Shown in pieces: positions 23,003 through 32,677 of a stretch of 64,000 nt of DNA. Position numbers and translations under genes: made by a program. Each line of letters opens with the position of its first letter. The first letter of the stretch is position 1. The DNA lies in assembly GCA_016648135.1 (NCBI GenBank), contig JADDOH010004018.1, positions 53,711 to 117,710 of the forward strand, read 5' to 3'. Origin of the DNA: Agrypnia vestita (taxonomy: Eukaryota > Arthropoda > Insecta > Trichoptera > Phryganeidae). Below the pieces are notes generated by a model. It had not been told where the DNA came from and did not search any database. It saw only the letters and a program-made list of their open reading frames with translations.

Positions 23003-23619
23003 CCGTCGGGTGCCGGAAGATCGAAAATAGGTTCGGGGCCCGGAGCGGGGTAAAAAGTGACCCCAGTCAATTTTGCGTTTTAATGAAGTATAAAGGTTTG
23101 GAAATGTTTTTCAATATTTTTAATTCACATCTCGTACAATGCGAACAAGATTCTACTAAATTTGACGTCATTTTACTAGAAACCGTAGTATTCTAACGTA
23201 TCATCACTCACAAGCGTCCGGCCGACGGAAGGTGTGCAAGCAGAATGACGTAACCGTATCGTATAGAATTTTCCCGATAATCTATGGAAAAAATATATTT
23301 TTTAAATTTTTACAGTCTTACAACACATTATCATTTTATTTTCTTTGGGATATTTATTTTGATCAAATACTACAAATATTGGAGGATGGCCCGGTTAAAA
23401 GCCTCAAGAACCGTAGAGCTTGCATCAGAAGATGTATGAATGTAGCCGAAGCAAAAGTGGTGTGCTAAGATAGAAGAATACGGCGTTCTATCCTCTCTGC
23501 CTACCCCTGCGGAAACGGCGTGATGGTTAGTTAGTTAGTTTTGGGATATTTAATAATTAATAAATAGTTTTAAAAATAAGATTTTTGGGATTGTTGTACC
23601 CCATTGCGGAGCGGGAGTG
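23003..23619. mobile_element. Possible TTAA-flanked (piggyBac-like) element, disrupted by a LINE
   Basis: Both edges abut TTAA (22999-23002 and 23620-23623), and the inner ends are GC-rich (CCGTCGGGTGCC and GGAGCGGGAGTG) within AT-rich DNA. The terminal inverted similarity is weak, so a piggyBac-type origin is only an inference. A 183-bp LINE tail is inserted at 23357-23539. Confidence 0.35.
23357..23539 (+). mobile_element. Short LINE 3'-end insertion with 13-bp target duplication
   Basis: The fragment encodes ILEDGPVKSLKNRRACIRRC and MNVAEAKVVC, then RRSILSAYPCGN, the C-terminal end of a LINE polyprotein also seen at 32681 and 35437. It ends in GTTAGTTAGTTAG and is flanked by TTTGGGATATTTA on both sides (23344-23356 and 23540-23552). 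This shows a target-primed insertion that copied fewer than 200 bases. Confidence 0.85.
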
Positions 23620-23719
23620 TTAAACATACAAGATTTTATGAAAAAATACGCGAAACTTTAAACGCGAATTCCGCGGGTTGTAACACGTCCATTGTAACAA
23701 TATTTTTTTTTACTTATTG

Positions 23720-23975
23720 GTACACTTGTCCCTGAGGTACATCGACATTGGTAGCCGTATTGCATCATTGCATGCTTATTTTACATTGCATGCTTATTTT
23801 ACATTGCATGCTTATTTTACAATTAGCCTAAAAAGAAAAGCCTTTGAATCGTGCATACTGTCAGTGATGACGTATGGATTGGAGACTATGGCCCTTACAA
23901 AGAAAAGTGTAGAAAAGCTCAAATGCACGCAACGATCCATGGAGAGATCCATGCTTGGAGTAAGCTTAGGTTACG
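23720..23975 (+). pseudogene. LINE RT C-terminal fragment with an 18-bp triplication
   Basis: The frame reads SLKRKAFESCILSVMTYGLE, then TMALTKKSVEKLKCTQRSME and RSMLGVSL. This corresponds to the LINE block V-x-x-x-x-x-L-P-x-x-x-Y-G-x-E-T-W-x-L-T-K ... Q-R-x-M-E-R-x-M-L-G. Just before it the peptide LHAYFT is repeated three times because an 18-bp unit (TTGCATGCTTATTTTACA) is triplicated at about 23766-23820. The fragment has no other domains. Confidence 0.65.
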
Positions 23976-24023
23976 GTGGTTCCGACTGTACTTAAAAAAA
24001 TAATATTCCTATACATATAAAGG

Positions 24024-24705
24024 TACTCATGCTTATTACTGGCATGCTCATTAGCATGCTCATTAGCATGCTCAAAACTAGCATGCCCTAACAACTGTAC
24101 ACACTTGCTCATTATCAGCATGCTTATTTTAATCATGCTCAAAGCTAATAATCAAACACACATGCTTATTAGTGGCATGCTCTTGTCATAAAATAGAGGG
24201 GGAACTCTAGTTCAAAATTGAAACTTCGCACACTGAAATAGAAAATTCAAGTGAACCAATAAATTAAAACAGTTCCTGGGTTTAATTAAACACACATGCT
24301 TATTACCTACTGGCATGCTTTTGTCATAGAATAGAGACGCTCTTGTTCAAAATGGAAACTGCAAACTGAAATACAAAAATTCAAGTGAACCAATAAATCA
24401 AAATATTGATTTTAGTTTTTATAATTTTTATTGTAAGATTTGAATCATTCATGTATTTTAATAATGTTTCATAACATTATTTCTTGCTATATTATTTTTA
24501 CATAGCGATGACCGAGTATTCCACAGACATTCTGATTCCTATAATAAGTCACGAAAAGTAATGTTTTATCATCTCCCCAACGCGCCATATTTGTTTCATC
24601 TATCGCGGACTGAGAAAATCGCATTGATAAGCGATACTAGCCGCGAATGACGTAAGCATGCTCATAATAAGCAAGCTTGTTCACACATGTTCAAAAGATA
24701 CTCCT
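24024..24705. mobile_element. GCATGCT-rich MITE (family F), right end missing
   Basis: It begins AAGGTACTCATGCTTATTAC and its first 170 bp hold about ten GCATGCT / ATGCTTATT words. It matches 56744-57450 closely, including an internal direct repeat of about 145 bp (CACACATGCTTATTA ... CAAGTGAACCAATAAAT, twice). Similarity stops near 24705, so the right terminal repeats are absent. No coding frame. Confidence 0.75.
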
Positions 24706-25656
24706 TCTCATGGTGAATGGCATTGCAATTATAATTGTATTCTTTTCACTATGCGACAAACGAGAAAATGGTGATCAATAAAAAAATGTATAATATCACC
24801 GATAAGAAAGTAGTAAATAATCGTACTCATATTGCATACAAAATGTTATAAAATTTGCATTTAACGCAAAAAGATTGAATTTTTACATACTGTTAATTGT
24901 AATAAATGAACACTAATTAAATTAAATTAATAATTGATAATATTTGACAACCAAAGAAGCAAATTGATCGTTGGAATAAACACAAAACATTTAGTATATT
25001 AGTAAATGTGGAATCAGTAACAGTGTTGTTTCCGTGAGTGACGTGGACGCAGTTCTCATACAAAATTATACCTATAGTACGAAAAATTTACTTGACAACT
25101 GCATTAAACTCGCAGACGTAAAGATAGGGTGAATTGGATACGGCATCAATAGGGAAATATTGAGTTCAGCACGACTCTCTTGCAAACAATAGAAACAAAT
25201 TTGATGCGCGCAAACAAGTAAAATAAGAGCAGCATTGATACGAAGTTGTATACAGAAACAATCAAAAATGAAAACTAGCCATAGCCACGGACTACGTCTA
25301 GAATTTTAAATGTGTCCTATAATCTATAATAATGCGCAGATTTTTTAGACTGCTAGATTGATATTACCAAACTTGTCGTGAAATGGGCTTGGAGACCTCA
25401 TCGCTCGGACAGGGATATGTAAATATTGTAAATTACACCTTTCGGCGTCTCCTCGCGACGAAAGACGGCCGAAGAAAAAGAAGAGGAAAAAATTTGGTTA
25501 CGCAAGCGCGGCGACAGATCTTACGTGGTCGGGTCTCGTGTTATCGGGGTTACGATCGGACGATTCGTCAGGAATGCTAAACTATTGATCAAACAGTGAC
25601 AGGTTTAAAATGTTCCTGGAACGGATGTCTGTCACGCACGAAGGTGCCGGACCTAA
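24706..25656. other. Intron sequence without recognised genes
   Basis: The frame at 25383-25580 is Arg/Lys-rich but shows no recognisable domain and sits in a locally GC-richer patch. Nothing else seen. Confidence 0.4.
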
Positions 25657-25794
25657 AAGAAAACTAGGGATGCATCCGAAACCGATATATCGGCGATTAT
25701 TATATATTATTATATATTATCGGCCACACAAGATTAAGAAAAATTTTGAGTGCTGAATTTTTTTCCACGTAATAATTAAGTTTCTTTATCTTTT

Positions 25795-26476
25795 GTTTAA
25801 ATTTTTTATTCTTTCTTTCTATATAATTAATATGCCTTAGTATATCATAAATATTTATCATTACTGACATATTTCTGTTTGTTTAAATTTTTTATTCTTT
25901 CTTTCTATATAATTAATATGCCTTAGTATATCATAAATATTTATCATTACTGACATATTTCTTGTTTAAATTTTTTATTCTTTCTTTCTATATAATTATA
26001 TGCCTTAGTATATCATAAATATTTATCATTACTGACATATTTCTGTTTGTTTAAATTTTTTATTCTTTCTTTCTATATAATTAATATGCCTTAGTATATC
26101 ATAAATATTTATCATTACTGACATATTTCTGTTTGTTTAAATTTTTTTATTCTTTCTTTCTATATAATTAATATGCCTTAGTATATCATAAATATTTATC
26201 ATTACTGACATATTTCTGTTTGTTTAAATTTTTTATTCTTTCTTTCTATATAATTAATATGCCTTAGTATATCATAAATATTTATCATTACTGACATATT
26301 TCTGTTTGTTTAAATTTTTTATTCTTTCTTTCTATATAATTAATATGCCTTAGTATATCATAAATATTTATCATTACTGACATATTTCTGTTTGTTTAAA
26401 TTTTTTATTCTTTCTTTCTATATAATTAATATGCCTTAGTATATCATAAATATTTATCATTACTGAAATATTTCTA
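25795..26476. repeat. Tandem array, eight units of about 86 bp
   Basis: Unit starts (GTTTAAATTTTTTATTCTTT) fall at 25795, 25881, 25964, 26049, 26135, 26222, 26308 and 26394, giving spacings of 86, 83, 85, 86, 87, 86 and 86. Units are nearly identical apart from 1-3 base indels, and only the last shows a substitution at its end (TGAAATATTTC). Each unit is strongly AT-rich. It looks like a young minisatellite. Confidence 0.95.
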
Positions 26477-26578
26477 AATGTGGAGACCTGTAATTGGCCA
26501 TCTATATTGTATCAATGTTTTCTATGCTTTTTTTTGTGCTGTTGGTCTTCCATAAACATTAAATAAATAAATAAATAT
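26477..26578 (+). mobile_element. LINE 3' UTR end with TAAA tail
   Basis: The segment ends TTCCATAAACATTAAATAAA and continues as TAAA repeats, the usual 3' end of CR1/Jockey-type LINEs in this window. It directly follows the 86-bp array, so the array may lie within, or have expanded from, the LINE 3' UTR. Confidence 0.5.
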
Positions 26579-26765
26579 CGTGGGTTTTCCGATATATCGG
26601 AATCGGCGATATTAATTTGCCGATACACGGATACATTTTGAATTTCGCATTATACTCGTAGATAATCCATGTGTAAACGTGCCATCTTTGCGCTTAATTC
26701 GTTCATGTTCAAACGCGGCACAATTCATCTACGCTCGGAGAATCTTCGCGTTTCACAATTTCATT

Positions 26766-26935
26766 CCGAACACGGAATACATGTCGCATCAATATTCTTT
26801 TACTATTCTCAAATTACGCCAAAAGCCTATATGAAAATAGGGCTAAATTGCTAGTGTCCTGGATTGGGGCTCGAACCACCGACCGCCAGATCACTGGGCG
26901 AGCGTCATGACCACTACACCAACAAGCTACTCATA
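26766..26935 (-). mobile_element. tRNA-derived SINE (family S1), copy in hAT element
   Basis: Read on the minus strand it starts AGTAGCTTGTTGGTGTAGTG, containing an A-box-like TTGGTGTAGTGG, then a B box GGTTCGAGCCCC, then a tRNA-unrelated body ending ATTGATGCGACATGTATTCC. The S1 copy at 45646-45833 has the same order of blocks. It would have been transcribed by RNA polymerase III from the internal boxes and moved by a partner LINE. It is not a tRNA gene because the acceptor stem does not close. Confidence 0.8.
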
Positions 26936-27005
26936 TAATAATCTGAAAGTGATGTTCTGTTAAATTACAATTTATAAAGTTTCATTACAAAGTAAACATT
27001 CGAAA

Positions 27006-27200
27006 TAAATATTTATTTATTTATATATCTTTATTTAGTTAATGATACATTGTTTACCATTAGCCAATATTAAAAACATTATATATATGTACACTTATTA
27101 AATAATATTTCTCTTCATACATTTTCTATTGTTATGTGCCGTTTACATTCTTGTTTGAAGATATTGATTCTGCTCAGCTTCCTCACACCTTCTGGCAGGC
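27006..27200 (-). pseudogene. LINE ORF C-terminus and 3' UTR
   Basis: On the minus strand one frame gives SLPEGVRKLSRINIFKQECK before a stop at about 27118. This matches the N-x-L-P-x-x-[IV] ... F-K-x-x-x-[KR] ending of CR1/Jockey LINE polyproteins. The 3' UTR continues to a TAAATAAATAAA tail at 27022-27006. Confidence 0.6.
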
Positions 27201-27539
27201 TTTATTCCCTTGTAATAAATACAGTTTTGTTGTTTGTCTTTTTTTCTATTTGGAATACTTATTTTATTTGCATTTCTTGTATTATGTCTATGTATCTCTG
27301 TGTTATATTAAAAAATATTTTGGCATTTTGTCGTTTAATATTTTGTGATTGTATTTAATTTTAATCCTTGTTTATTATTAATATTATACAAGTTATTTCG
27401 TCTGTTTCTAATCTAAACCCACAACTTTTTACACCTTTTGAAATCATCACTATCTGCATAGGTATCGGTATCGGTATCGGTATCGTCAATACTTTTTTAT
27501 AAATATCGGTATCGGCAAAAGTGCATCCCTAATGAAAAC

Positions 27540-28044
27540 CAATTACGCTGTCGTTTTAGTCACATTTCAGAATTGATTCGTACCCATATATGCATTACTG
27601 AATATACATTTATTTAAAAATATATGTGCATTTGCTGGGACTCGCGGAGATTGATGTGTAAACATATTAGCAATTATCAATTCTGAAATTCGAGATCACA
27701 TGACAATGAGGAACGATTATTTTAAAATAATTCAATAATCATTATTATTATTATTGAATTACGACTACAACGAAACTATACAACGACTTACCGCAACAAA
27801 CAAAACAACCGAATATTCATAGATACAAAAAAGAAGTTACAAACATACTGAGACGTACATAGATGTAGACAATTAACCTAAAAAAAGAAGTGATAAACAT
27901 AATTACAAATAAGAATAAAATTGCACAAAATTTTTTTTTTATGTATCCAAATTTTGATGTTTGTACATGAAAATGAAATTTTCATAGACCCTCGGGTTTC
28001 TCATTTTTTCAAGAATTTGGAAAAAGAAGTTTGGTTATCTAGAG
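27540..28044. other. Intron sequence without recognised features
   Basis: A short AT-rich ATTATT run lies near 27735. Nothing else seen. Confidence 0.4.
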
Positions 28045-28840
28045 TGGTGATGCAACGAATACTACTTTCACGAATACAAATACGAATATCAAACCTACTA
28101 TTCGGCGAATACGAATACAAATATCAAACCAACTATTCGGTGAATACAAATACGAATAATTCAACAAGGTAATAAATAACACACCACTGTTCTTTTTTTA
28201 CCAAGAGATTTAATAATTAAAATTCACCACCGGCTAAGTTTTGTTCAAAAAGCACAACATGTCTAACTTCTCAGGCGTTAGACGATTCCATGAAATCTTG
28301 AATTGAATTCAATGAATGATAGCTCGCTTTTAATAATTTATTTAGAACCAGAGTGTTAGTTAAATACGTATAAACTAAAACCAGATTTAAGGTCTATCGG
28401 TTTCGAGACGTACGTTAGCGGCCGAAAATAAATATCACTTTTTTCACGCTTACGAGAGGTCATGTTATTAGATTTAATTTTAAATTATTTTATAATAGTT
28501 AACACTTTTACACACAACGGAAATAAAATGGAACGAACAATACGTATTACAAAACAAAAACTACATGAAGTGAGCACCTAACCTTATTAATTATTAATAA
28601 CCCAATGAAACTAGATGAAAGAACTCATGTTATGATCTGAAACAAGTAACAATTGACAACTTGAAAACTCAACAAATCCATTCATTCAATGTTAGGGATA
28701 TCCCCGATAATAGAGTGCGTGGGATACACGATGCACAGCCAAACCGTAATTTGCGTTGCGTTCAGTTATAGTTTGTTTTTAATATTCGTAATGATATACG
28801 GCGAATACGAATATCCATTTTCGTATTCGTTGCATCACTA
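28045..28840. mobile_element. hAT-type MITE rich in CGAATA words (family G), copy 1
   Basis: The ends are TGGTGATGCAACGAATACTA and TATTCGTTGCATCACTA, inverted relative to each other, with CGAATACGAATA-type subterminal repeats on both sides. It aligns in opposite orientation with 55427-56086, sharing for example GTTCAAAAAGCACAACATGT. I see no convincing 8-bp duplication around this copy. 796 bp, no transposase. Confidence 0.75.
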
Positions 28841-28879
28841 ATAATAATAATATTTATAAATAATATTTTTTATTATTAT

Positions 28880-29467
28880 TGTGACGGAATGGCAAGCAAA
28901 ATCGCACACTGTCCGAATTCCTTGTAATATGTCACAACGCTATCTAAAAATCGAGAACGGGCTATAGCAATCTAGGGCAGGTACAACCTTCAGGAAGCGT
29001 CTACAAACGTCTAGAAACGCCTGGTACAACCGAGAAGCAACGAGAACCTTCTCCTAAACACTAGAATAATCCAGAAAGTGCGAAAATACCAGCATTTTCG
29101 GGTACAAATAAGGAACCAGGCCGCGACGCAAGAGTTGTCGCGTTCGACAGTTACCACACGCCCAGGGTGACCGGTAGTGAATTGCGAAGCGACAGATATC
29201 GAGCGAAGTAAATAAATAAATGCGATGAATACTACGCGCGGATGGAATGTTCTAGTGAATGTTAAATACATGTTACACAGCGATAATAAAGTGTTTATTT
29301 ACGAGTGATATATTGCGAAATAGTGTAATTAAAAGAATAGCCTTAACTTTAATCGGTTTTAAGTGACTGTAAATTGAATTATTAGTTAATCATTAGTTAA
29401 TGAATCGCTAATTAATTTCCAGTATTTTACATTTACATGCATTCCATCCTAGCCACGACACGTGCCA
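28880..29467 (-). mobile_element. Solo LTR, TGTCACG family, with 4-bp target duplication
   Basis: On the minus strand it starts TGGCACGTGTCGTGGC and ends CCGTCACA, so it has the TG...CA form of an LTR. It is flanked by TTAT on both sides (28876-28879 and 29468-29471). Four-bp duplications are common for Ty3/gypsy-type elements. The 588 bp include the ACACTATTTCGCAATATATC block shared with the other copies. No internal region remains, as after recombination between two LTRs. Confidence 0.85.
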
Positions 29468-29471
29468 TTAT

Positions 29472-30045
29472 TTAATAAATATTTTTTATTAAATATTTTT
29501 TATTTAATAAATATTTTTTATTAAATAATGTCAATTACATCCATGACCGATCACACAACTTTCCAAATTTCCAAAAAAAAATGGTCGGTCACGGATGAAA
29601 TTGGTGAACGTTACATATGAAATTGATCACATAAGCCAGCCTTTGACAGGTCGGTAGCCCTGTAGACGCCCAAAAAAATTTTTCAGCATTTTTTGCCGAG
29701 AAAGAACGTAACTTCAATAAATAAAGTTGTTTTTTAATGCAGTCAGAATATAAATATGTGGCATACTATCTCTGTTTACTCAGCTGAAAAAGAACTGTCG
29801 GTTTCCAAATGATTATCTGTATATTTAAAAGAAAATGCTATCGGGTCAGTCGTCAATCAAATCTGTCAACTATCTTTATATAATAAGGTCGTTATTAAAA
29901 AAAATAATCATAGATCGTCTGCAATCGATAAATATTATATACTATGATATAGCTTAATGGTGCATGACAACCATATCAAAACGGATTAAGAAATAGTTCA
30001 GTAACCTCAGAGTTGTGCAACTTAATAATAGCGAGTATTATCTCC
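29472..30045. other. Intron sequence with AT palindromes and a family D fragment
   Basis: The A/T stretch at 29472-29525 repeats TTATTTAATAAATATTTTTT and its complement. GGTGAACGTTACAT with TCGGTAGCCCTGTAGACGCC near 29605-29670 is a family D fragment. Confidence 0.45.
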
Positions 30046-30435
30046 TACTAGTTCGTATCCGGCGTTGCACGGGTTAAGGATTAAGTTGAAAATAAATTTA
30101 TGGGGGAAAACAAAGGTTAGATTCGAACGGTACAGATTTGCAACGAAAATATATCAGGGGGAGAAGGGGTAAAAAAAGAGAGGGGAAATGTCGCCTACGT
30201 TACCAGCCGAATCCTAAAGGATAATTTTTTAAATTTTGAGTCCGAACGGTTGAACAGTACAGATTTGCATCGAAAATATATCAGGGGGAGGGGAAGGGGT
30301 AAAAGAATAGGGGGGAAATATCGCCTATGTTACCCGCCGGGTCCTAAAGTTAAGTACGAAAAATTTGAATCGGACGAACGGTGTAGATTTGTATAAAGAA
30401 CAGACAGACAGACATTGAGTTTTATAGGTATAAGA
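30046..30435 (+). repeat. RTE-like 3' repeat / SINE with internal duplication
   Basis: It begins near CTAGTTCGTATCCGGCGTTG and ends GACAGACAGACATTGAGTTT, the form of short RTE-associated repeats common in insects. An internal block (CAGATTTGC..CGAAAATATATC to CGCCTAYGTTACC) occurs twice, about 118 bp apart. Confidence 0.5.
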
Positions 30436-30492
30436 TGTCGAGGATAATCGTGGGTGAAGTCTCTAGAAATGCAAAAGGAATATTAGAGTTAT

Positions 30493-30655
30493 TTTCATTT
30501 AAGAAAGACAATCGAATTAGTATGTGTAAGCCGTGAGTACGAGGCACATTGTTTGTTGTGTTGGTGTTTACGGGTATAAACACCAACACAACGAAACAAT
30601 GTGCCTCGTGCTCACGGCTTACACATACTAATTCGATTGTCTTTCTTAAATGAAA
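30493..30655. repeat. 163-bp near-perfect palindrome
   Basis: Arms of about 78 bases (from TTTCATTTAAGAAAGACAAT inwards to TTGGTGTTTA) are complementary with one single-base indel and one or two mismatches, around a loop of about 6 bases (CGGGTA). If transcribed it would form one long, nearly uninterrupted hairpin. Confidence 0.9.
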
Positions 30656-30714
30656 TGAGAAATACTTATCTGGCAAAGTCAGCCAAATTCGTATTTTTTT
30701 CTCATATCTTCTCT

Positions 30715-30880
30715 TATCATATTTTGTAAAAAATAAGTCAGAAATATTTTAAAAAAATGCAAACTCTGATATTGCATTATCTTCGTAACTATTGATATAT
30801 CAGATCAAGGTTGCTTGAACATTTTCGACTCATAATCAAGGCAGGAATCCACCTGTAAAGGTTTTGCTGCTAGGTATAAT
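30715..30880. repeat. Foldback repeat family A, half copy
   Basis: It runs from AAAAAATAAGTCAGAAATAT through GATATATCAGATCAAGGTTG to GCAGGAATCCACCTGTAAAG, the right arm of family A. Confidence 0.6.
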
Positions 30881-31387
30881 ATATGTACACTATGGGAAGT
30901 TAGACAAAAAGAAGGCATTAAAATTTCAAGGATTTAAATTCACCGCGATGCAACCCGACTTGAACCGACAAATCTCTTGAAACCAGAGAACAAAGTCTCG
31001 TCAAAAATCAAAATGACCGTCGCGCGCCAGTTTCATTGGCGTCAATTGATCGGCGGCCGCGGCCAATCAGCGGCCGGGCAGTGTTTGCACAACACTCAAT
31101 TAGTGCGCGCAGCCGGCGTCACGCTTAATCCCGCGGTCCGAGGTTCAACTCGGCCCTTTCATTAACCAGCGAGAATACCCACTCGTTTATACATCTGTCT
31201 GTTTTTGCTTGTAAATTGCTGTTTGGGAGATTTTTCATCATTATTTTATTTCTTTCATTTGTTTTCTATATTTCATATATCTTTATTTCATTGTTTTGAT
31301 TGATTTTAGAATTCTTTTTGTTATATTCTTTATAATATGTATCTATTTTTTTGGTCGCGCCAGTAATCTATGTATTTTATAATATAT
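30881..31387. other. Intron sequence with a short GC/CpG-rich island
   Basis: At about 31015-31150 the sequence is CpG-rich, with two CCAAT-type words in opposite orientation (CATTGGCG and GCCAATCAGC) and a NotI-like GCGGCCGC. It may be a remnant of a mobile element's promoter. I see no transcript-like features beyond a short frame, so no gene is called. Confidence 0.35.
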
Positions 31388-31949
31388 TGTCACGTGTCGT
31401 GGCTGCGGGAGGAATTAATGAAAACGTTGGAATTCAACAACGGATTTATTAATTACGGATTACTTAATTAGTCAAATGTACAAAGTCACTTAACGCTATT
31501 TGACTTATTATAACGCTATTATTTAAATTAAACTATTTCGTAATTTAACACTCGTCCAGAAATTGATAGTTTCACTGGGTAACACACTCCGCTCAAATAT
31601 CGCGCAAGAGTAAGCACTTCACGCACATATCTGTCGCTTAGTTCACACGCCTGACGGAAACACTGTTTTCGCTTCGTAACTCGCCGCTAGAGCCGCGTCG
31701 CAAGAAACGTCAGAATAACGAAAGCCCTCCGCGGCCTGGATCCGTTTATGGACCCGATCGCTGCATTTTCGAACCCTCGAGAATTCTCTAGTATATACTA
31801 GACTTTTCTAGTGTTTACTCGAAAGCTCTCGTGTCGTTGGAGACGTCTCTCGAAAGCTGTAGGTAATTCTAGATCCTTCGATAGTTTTGTGCCAACTTCA
31901 AACAGCTATCACTTGACAGATGTGCGTAATTCTTTTTAGCCTCGTAACA
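31388..31949 (+). mobile_element. Solo LTR, TGTCACG family, with 4-bp target duplication
   Basis: It starts TGTCACGTGTCGTGGC and ends CTCGTAACA, flanked by ATAT on both sides (31384-31387 and 31950-31953). Shared internal blocks include ACAAAGTCACTTAACGCTAT and CTGGGTAACAC. The right half has repeated TCTAGTATATACTAGACTTT-like and TCGAAAGCTCTCG / CTCGAAAGCTG words. 562 bp, with no attached coding region. Confidence 0.88.
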
Positions 31950-32068
31950 ATATATTCGAACGCCTGTTCATGGGAGAGATAGGCAAATTCTCTGCCTGAT
32001 GCATACTCCGATGCGTCGGCCGACCAGAGCCGGACTTAGTTCAAATTTGACCGCCGCCGTTGCTTGTA

Positions 32069-32211
32069 CAGTTGCCGGCAAACTTCATGAAATTCTTTGG
32101 CTAAGTGGGGGAATGCGCAGAAGACGAAATTTGGGTCTCGTTGGTAGAAAGGTAGATGCGCAAACGTCCCCCCACTACGCCGCAGAATTTCAAGATGTTT
32201 GCCGGCTACTG
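32069..32211. mobile_element. 143-bp TA-flanked MITE (family H), copy 1
   Basis: The ends are CAGTTGCCGGCAAACTTCAT and the complement of GTTTGCCGGCTACTG, flanked by TA. The inverted similarity continues inwards for about 55 bp, including TGGGGGAATGCGC / GCGCAAACGTCCCCCCA. A CAGT start and a TA target fit the Tc1/mariner superfamily. The overlapping open frames are artefacts of the inverted repeats. Confidence 0.82.
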
Positions 32212-32213
32212 TA

Positions 32214-32677
32214 CCGTATAAAAACACCTGTCATCGTCGAACGCTCTACGCCCGCTCCTGTTAAAACCGCAATTTCTGTTTCGATCTTGACTCGCCGCTA
32301 TCTCGTATTCATTCGTGAGAGTGGAGACGGCAACCATCATTCTTAATTTTGTACAATCTCGAAAATTAACAATAAATTCCGTAATTTTCAATTTAATTAT
32401 TAATCAATTTTATTACAAATCATCCTGGATTTTTATTACAGTATTTTAAATCTGAAATGACCAGTTATAAATTAAAGCGACAAGAACGTTAAACAATGAC
32501 AATATCGCTTAAATCTTTAAATGAAAATTATCGATCATTAACGTTATTCAATCTATGTGAAACGGAGACTTCGATCTTTAATGTGTATATCTCATAGAGC
32601 AGCCGTACACAGCCACGCGAGCGGCTCTCGGCGAGATCTCACCACGTAGGTATACGTGTTGTTTACTAACAAATTTA
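32214..32677. other. Intron sequence without recognised features
   Basis: Frames shared with the MITE run on here, but no protein motif is seen. Confidence 0.4.

Larger units (their letters stand above)
25665..27531. mobile_element. hAT-type element carrying nested repeats
   Basis: The ends are TAGGGATGCATCC and GTGCATCCCTA, flanked by AAGAAAAC (25657-25664) and ATGAAAAC (27532-27539), an 8-bp duplication with one change. Subterminal CCGATATATCGG and GGTATCGGTATCGG words are found just inside both ends. The 1,867 bp inside hold an 86-bp tandem array, two LINE 3' ends and a tRNA-derived SINE, with no transposase. The interior was probably built up by later insertions. Confidence 0.75.

Noticed and set aside
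25795..26476. CRISPR-like array
   Set aside because: The 86-bp units are repeated throughout with no unique spacers, in a eukaryotic intron. It is a tandem minisatellite.
26846..26935. tRNA gene on the minus strand
   Set aside because: A- and B-box words are present, but the acceptor stem does not close, and the downstream body is shared with 45646-45833. It is a SINE.
32036..32391. Overlapping plus- and minus-strand genes
   Set aside because: Both frames run through the inverted arms of the 143-bp MITE, which makes mirrored open frames.
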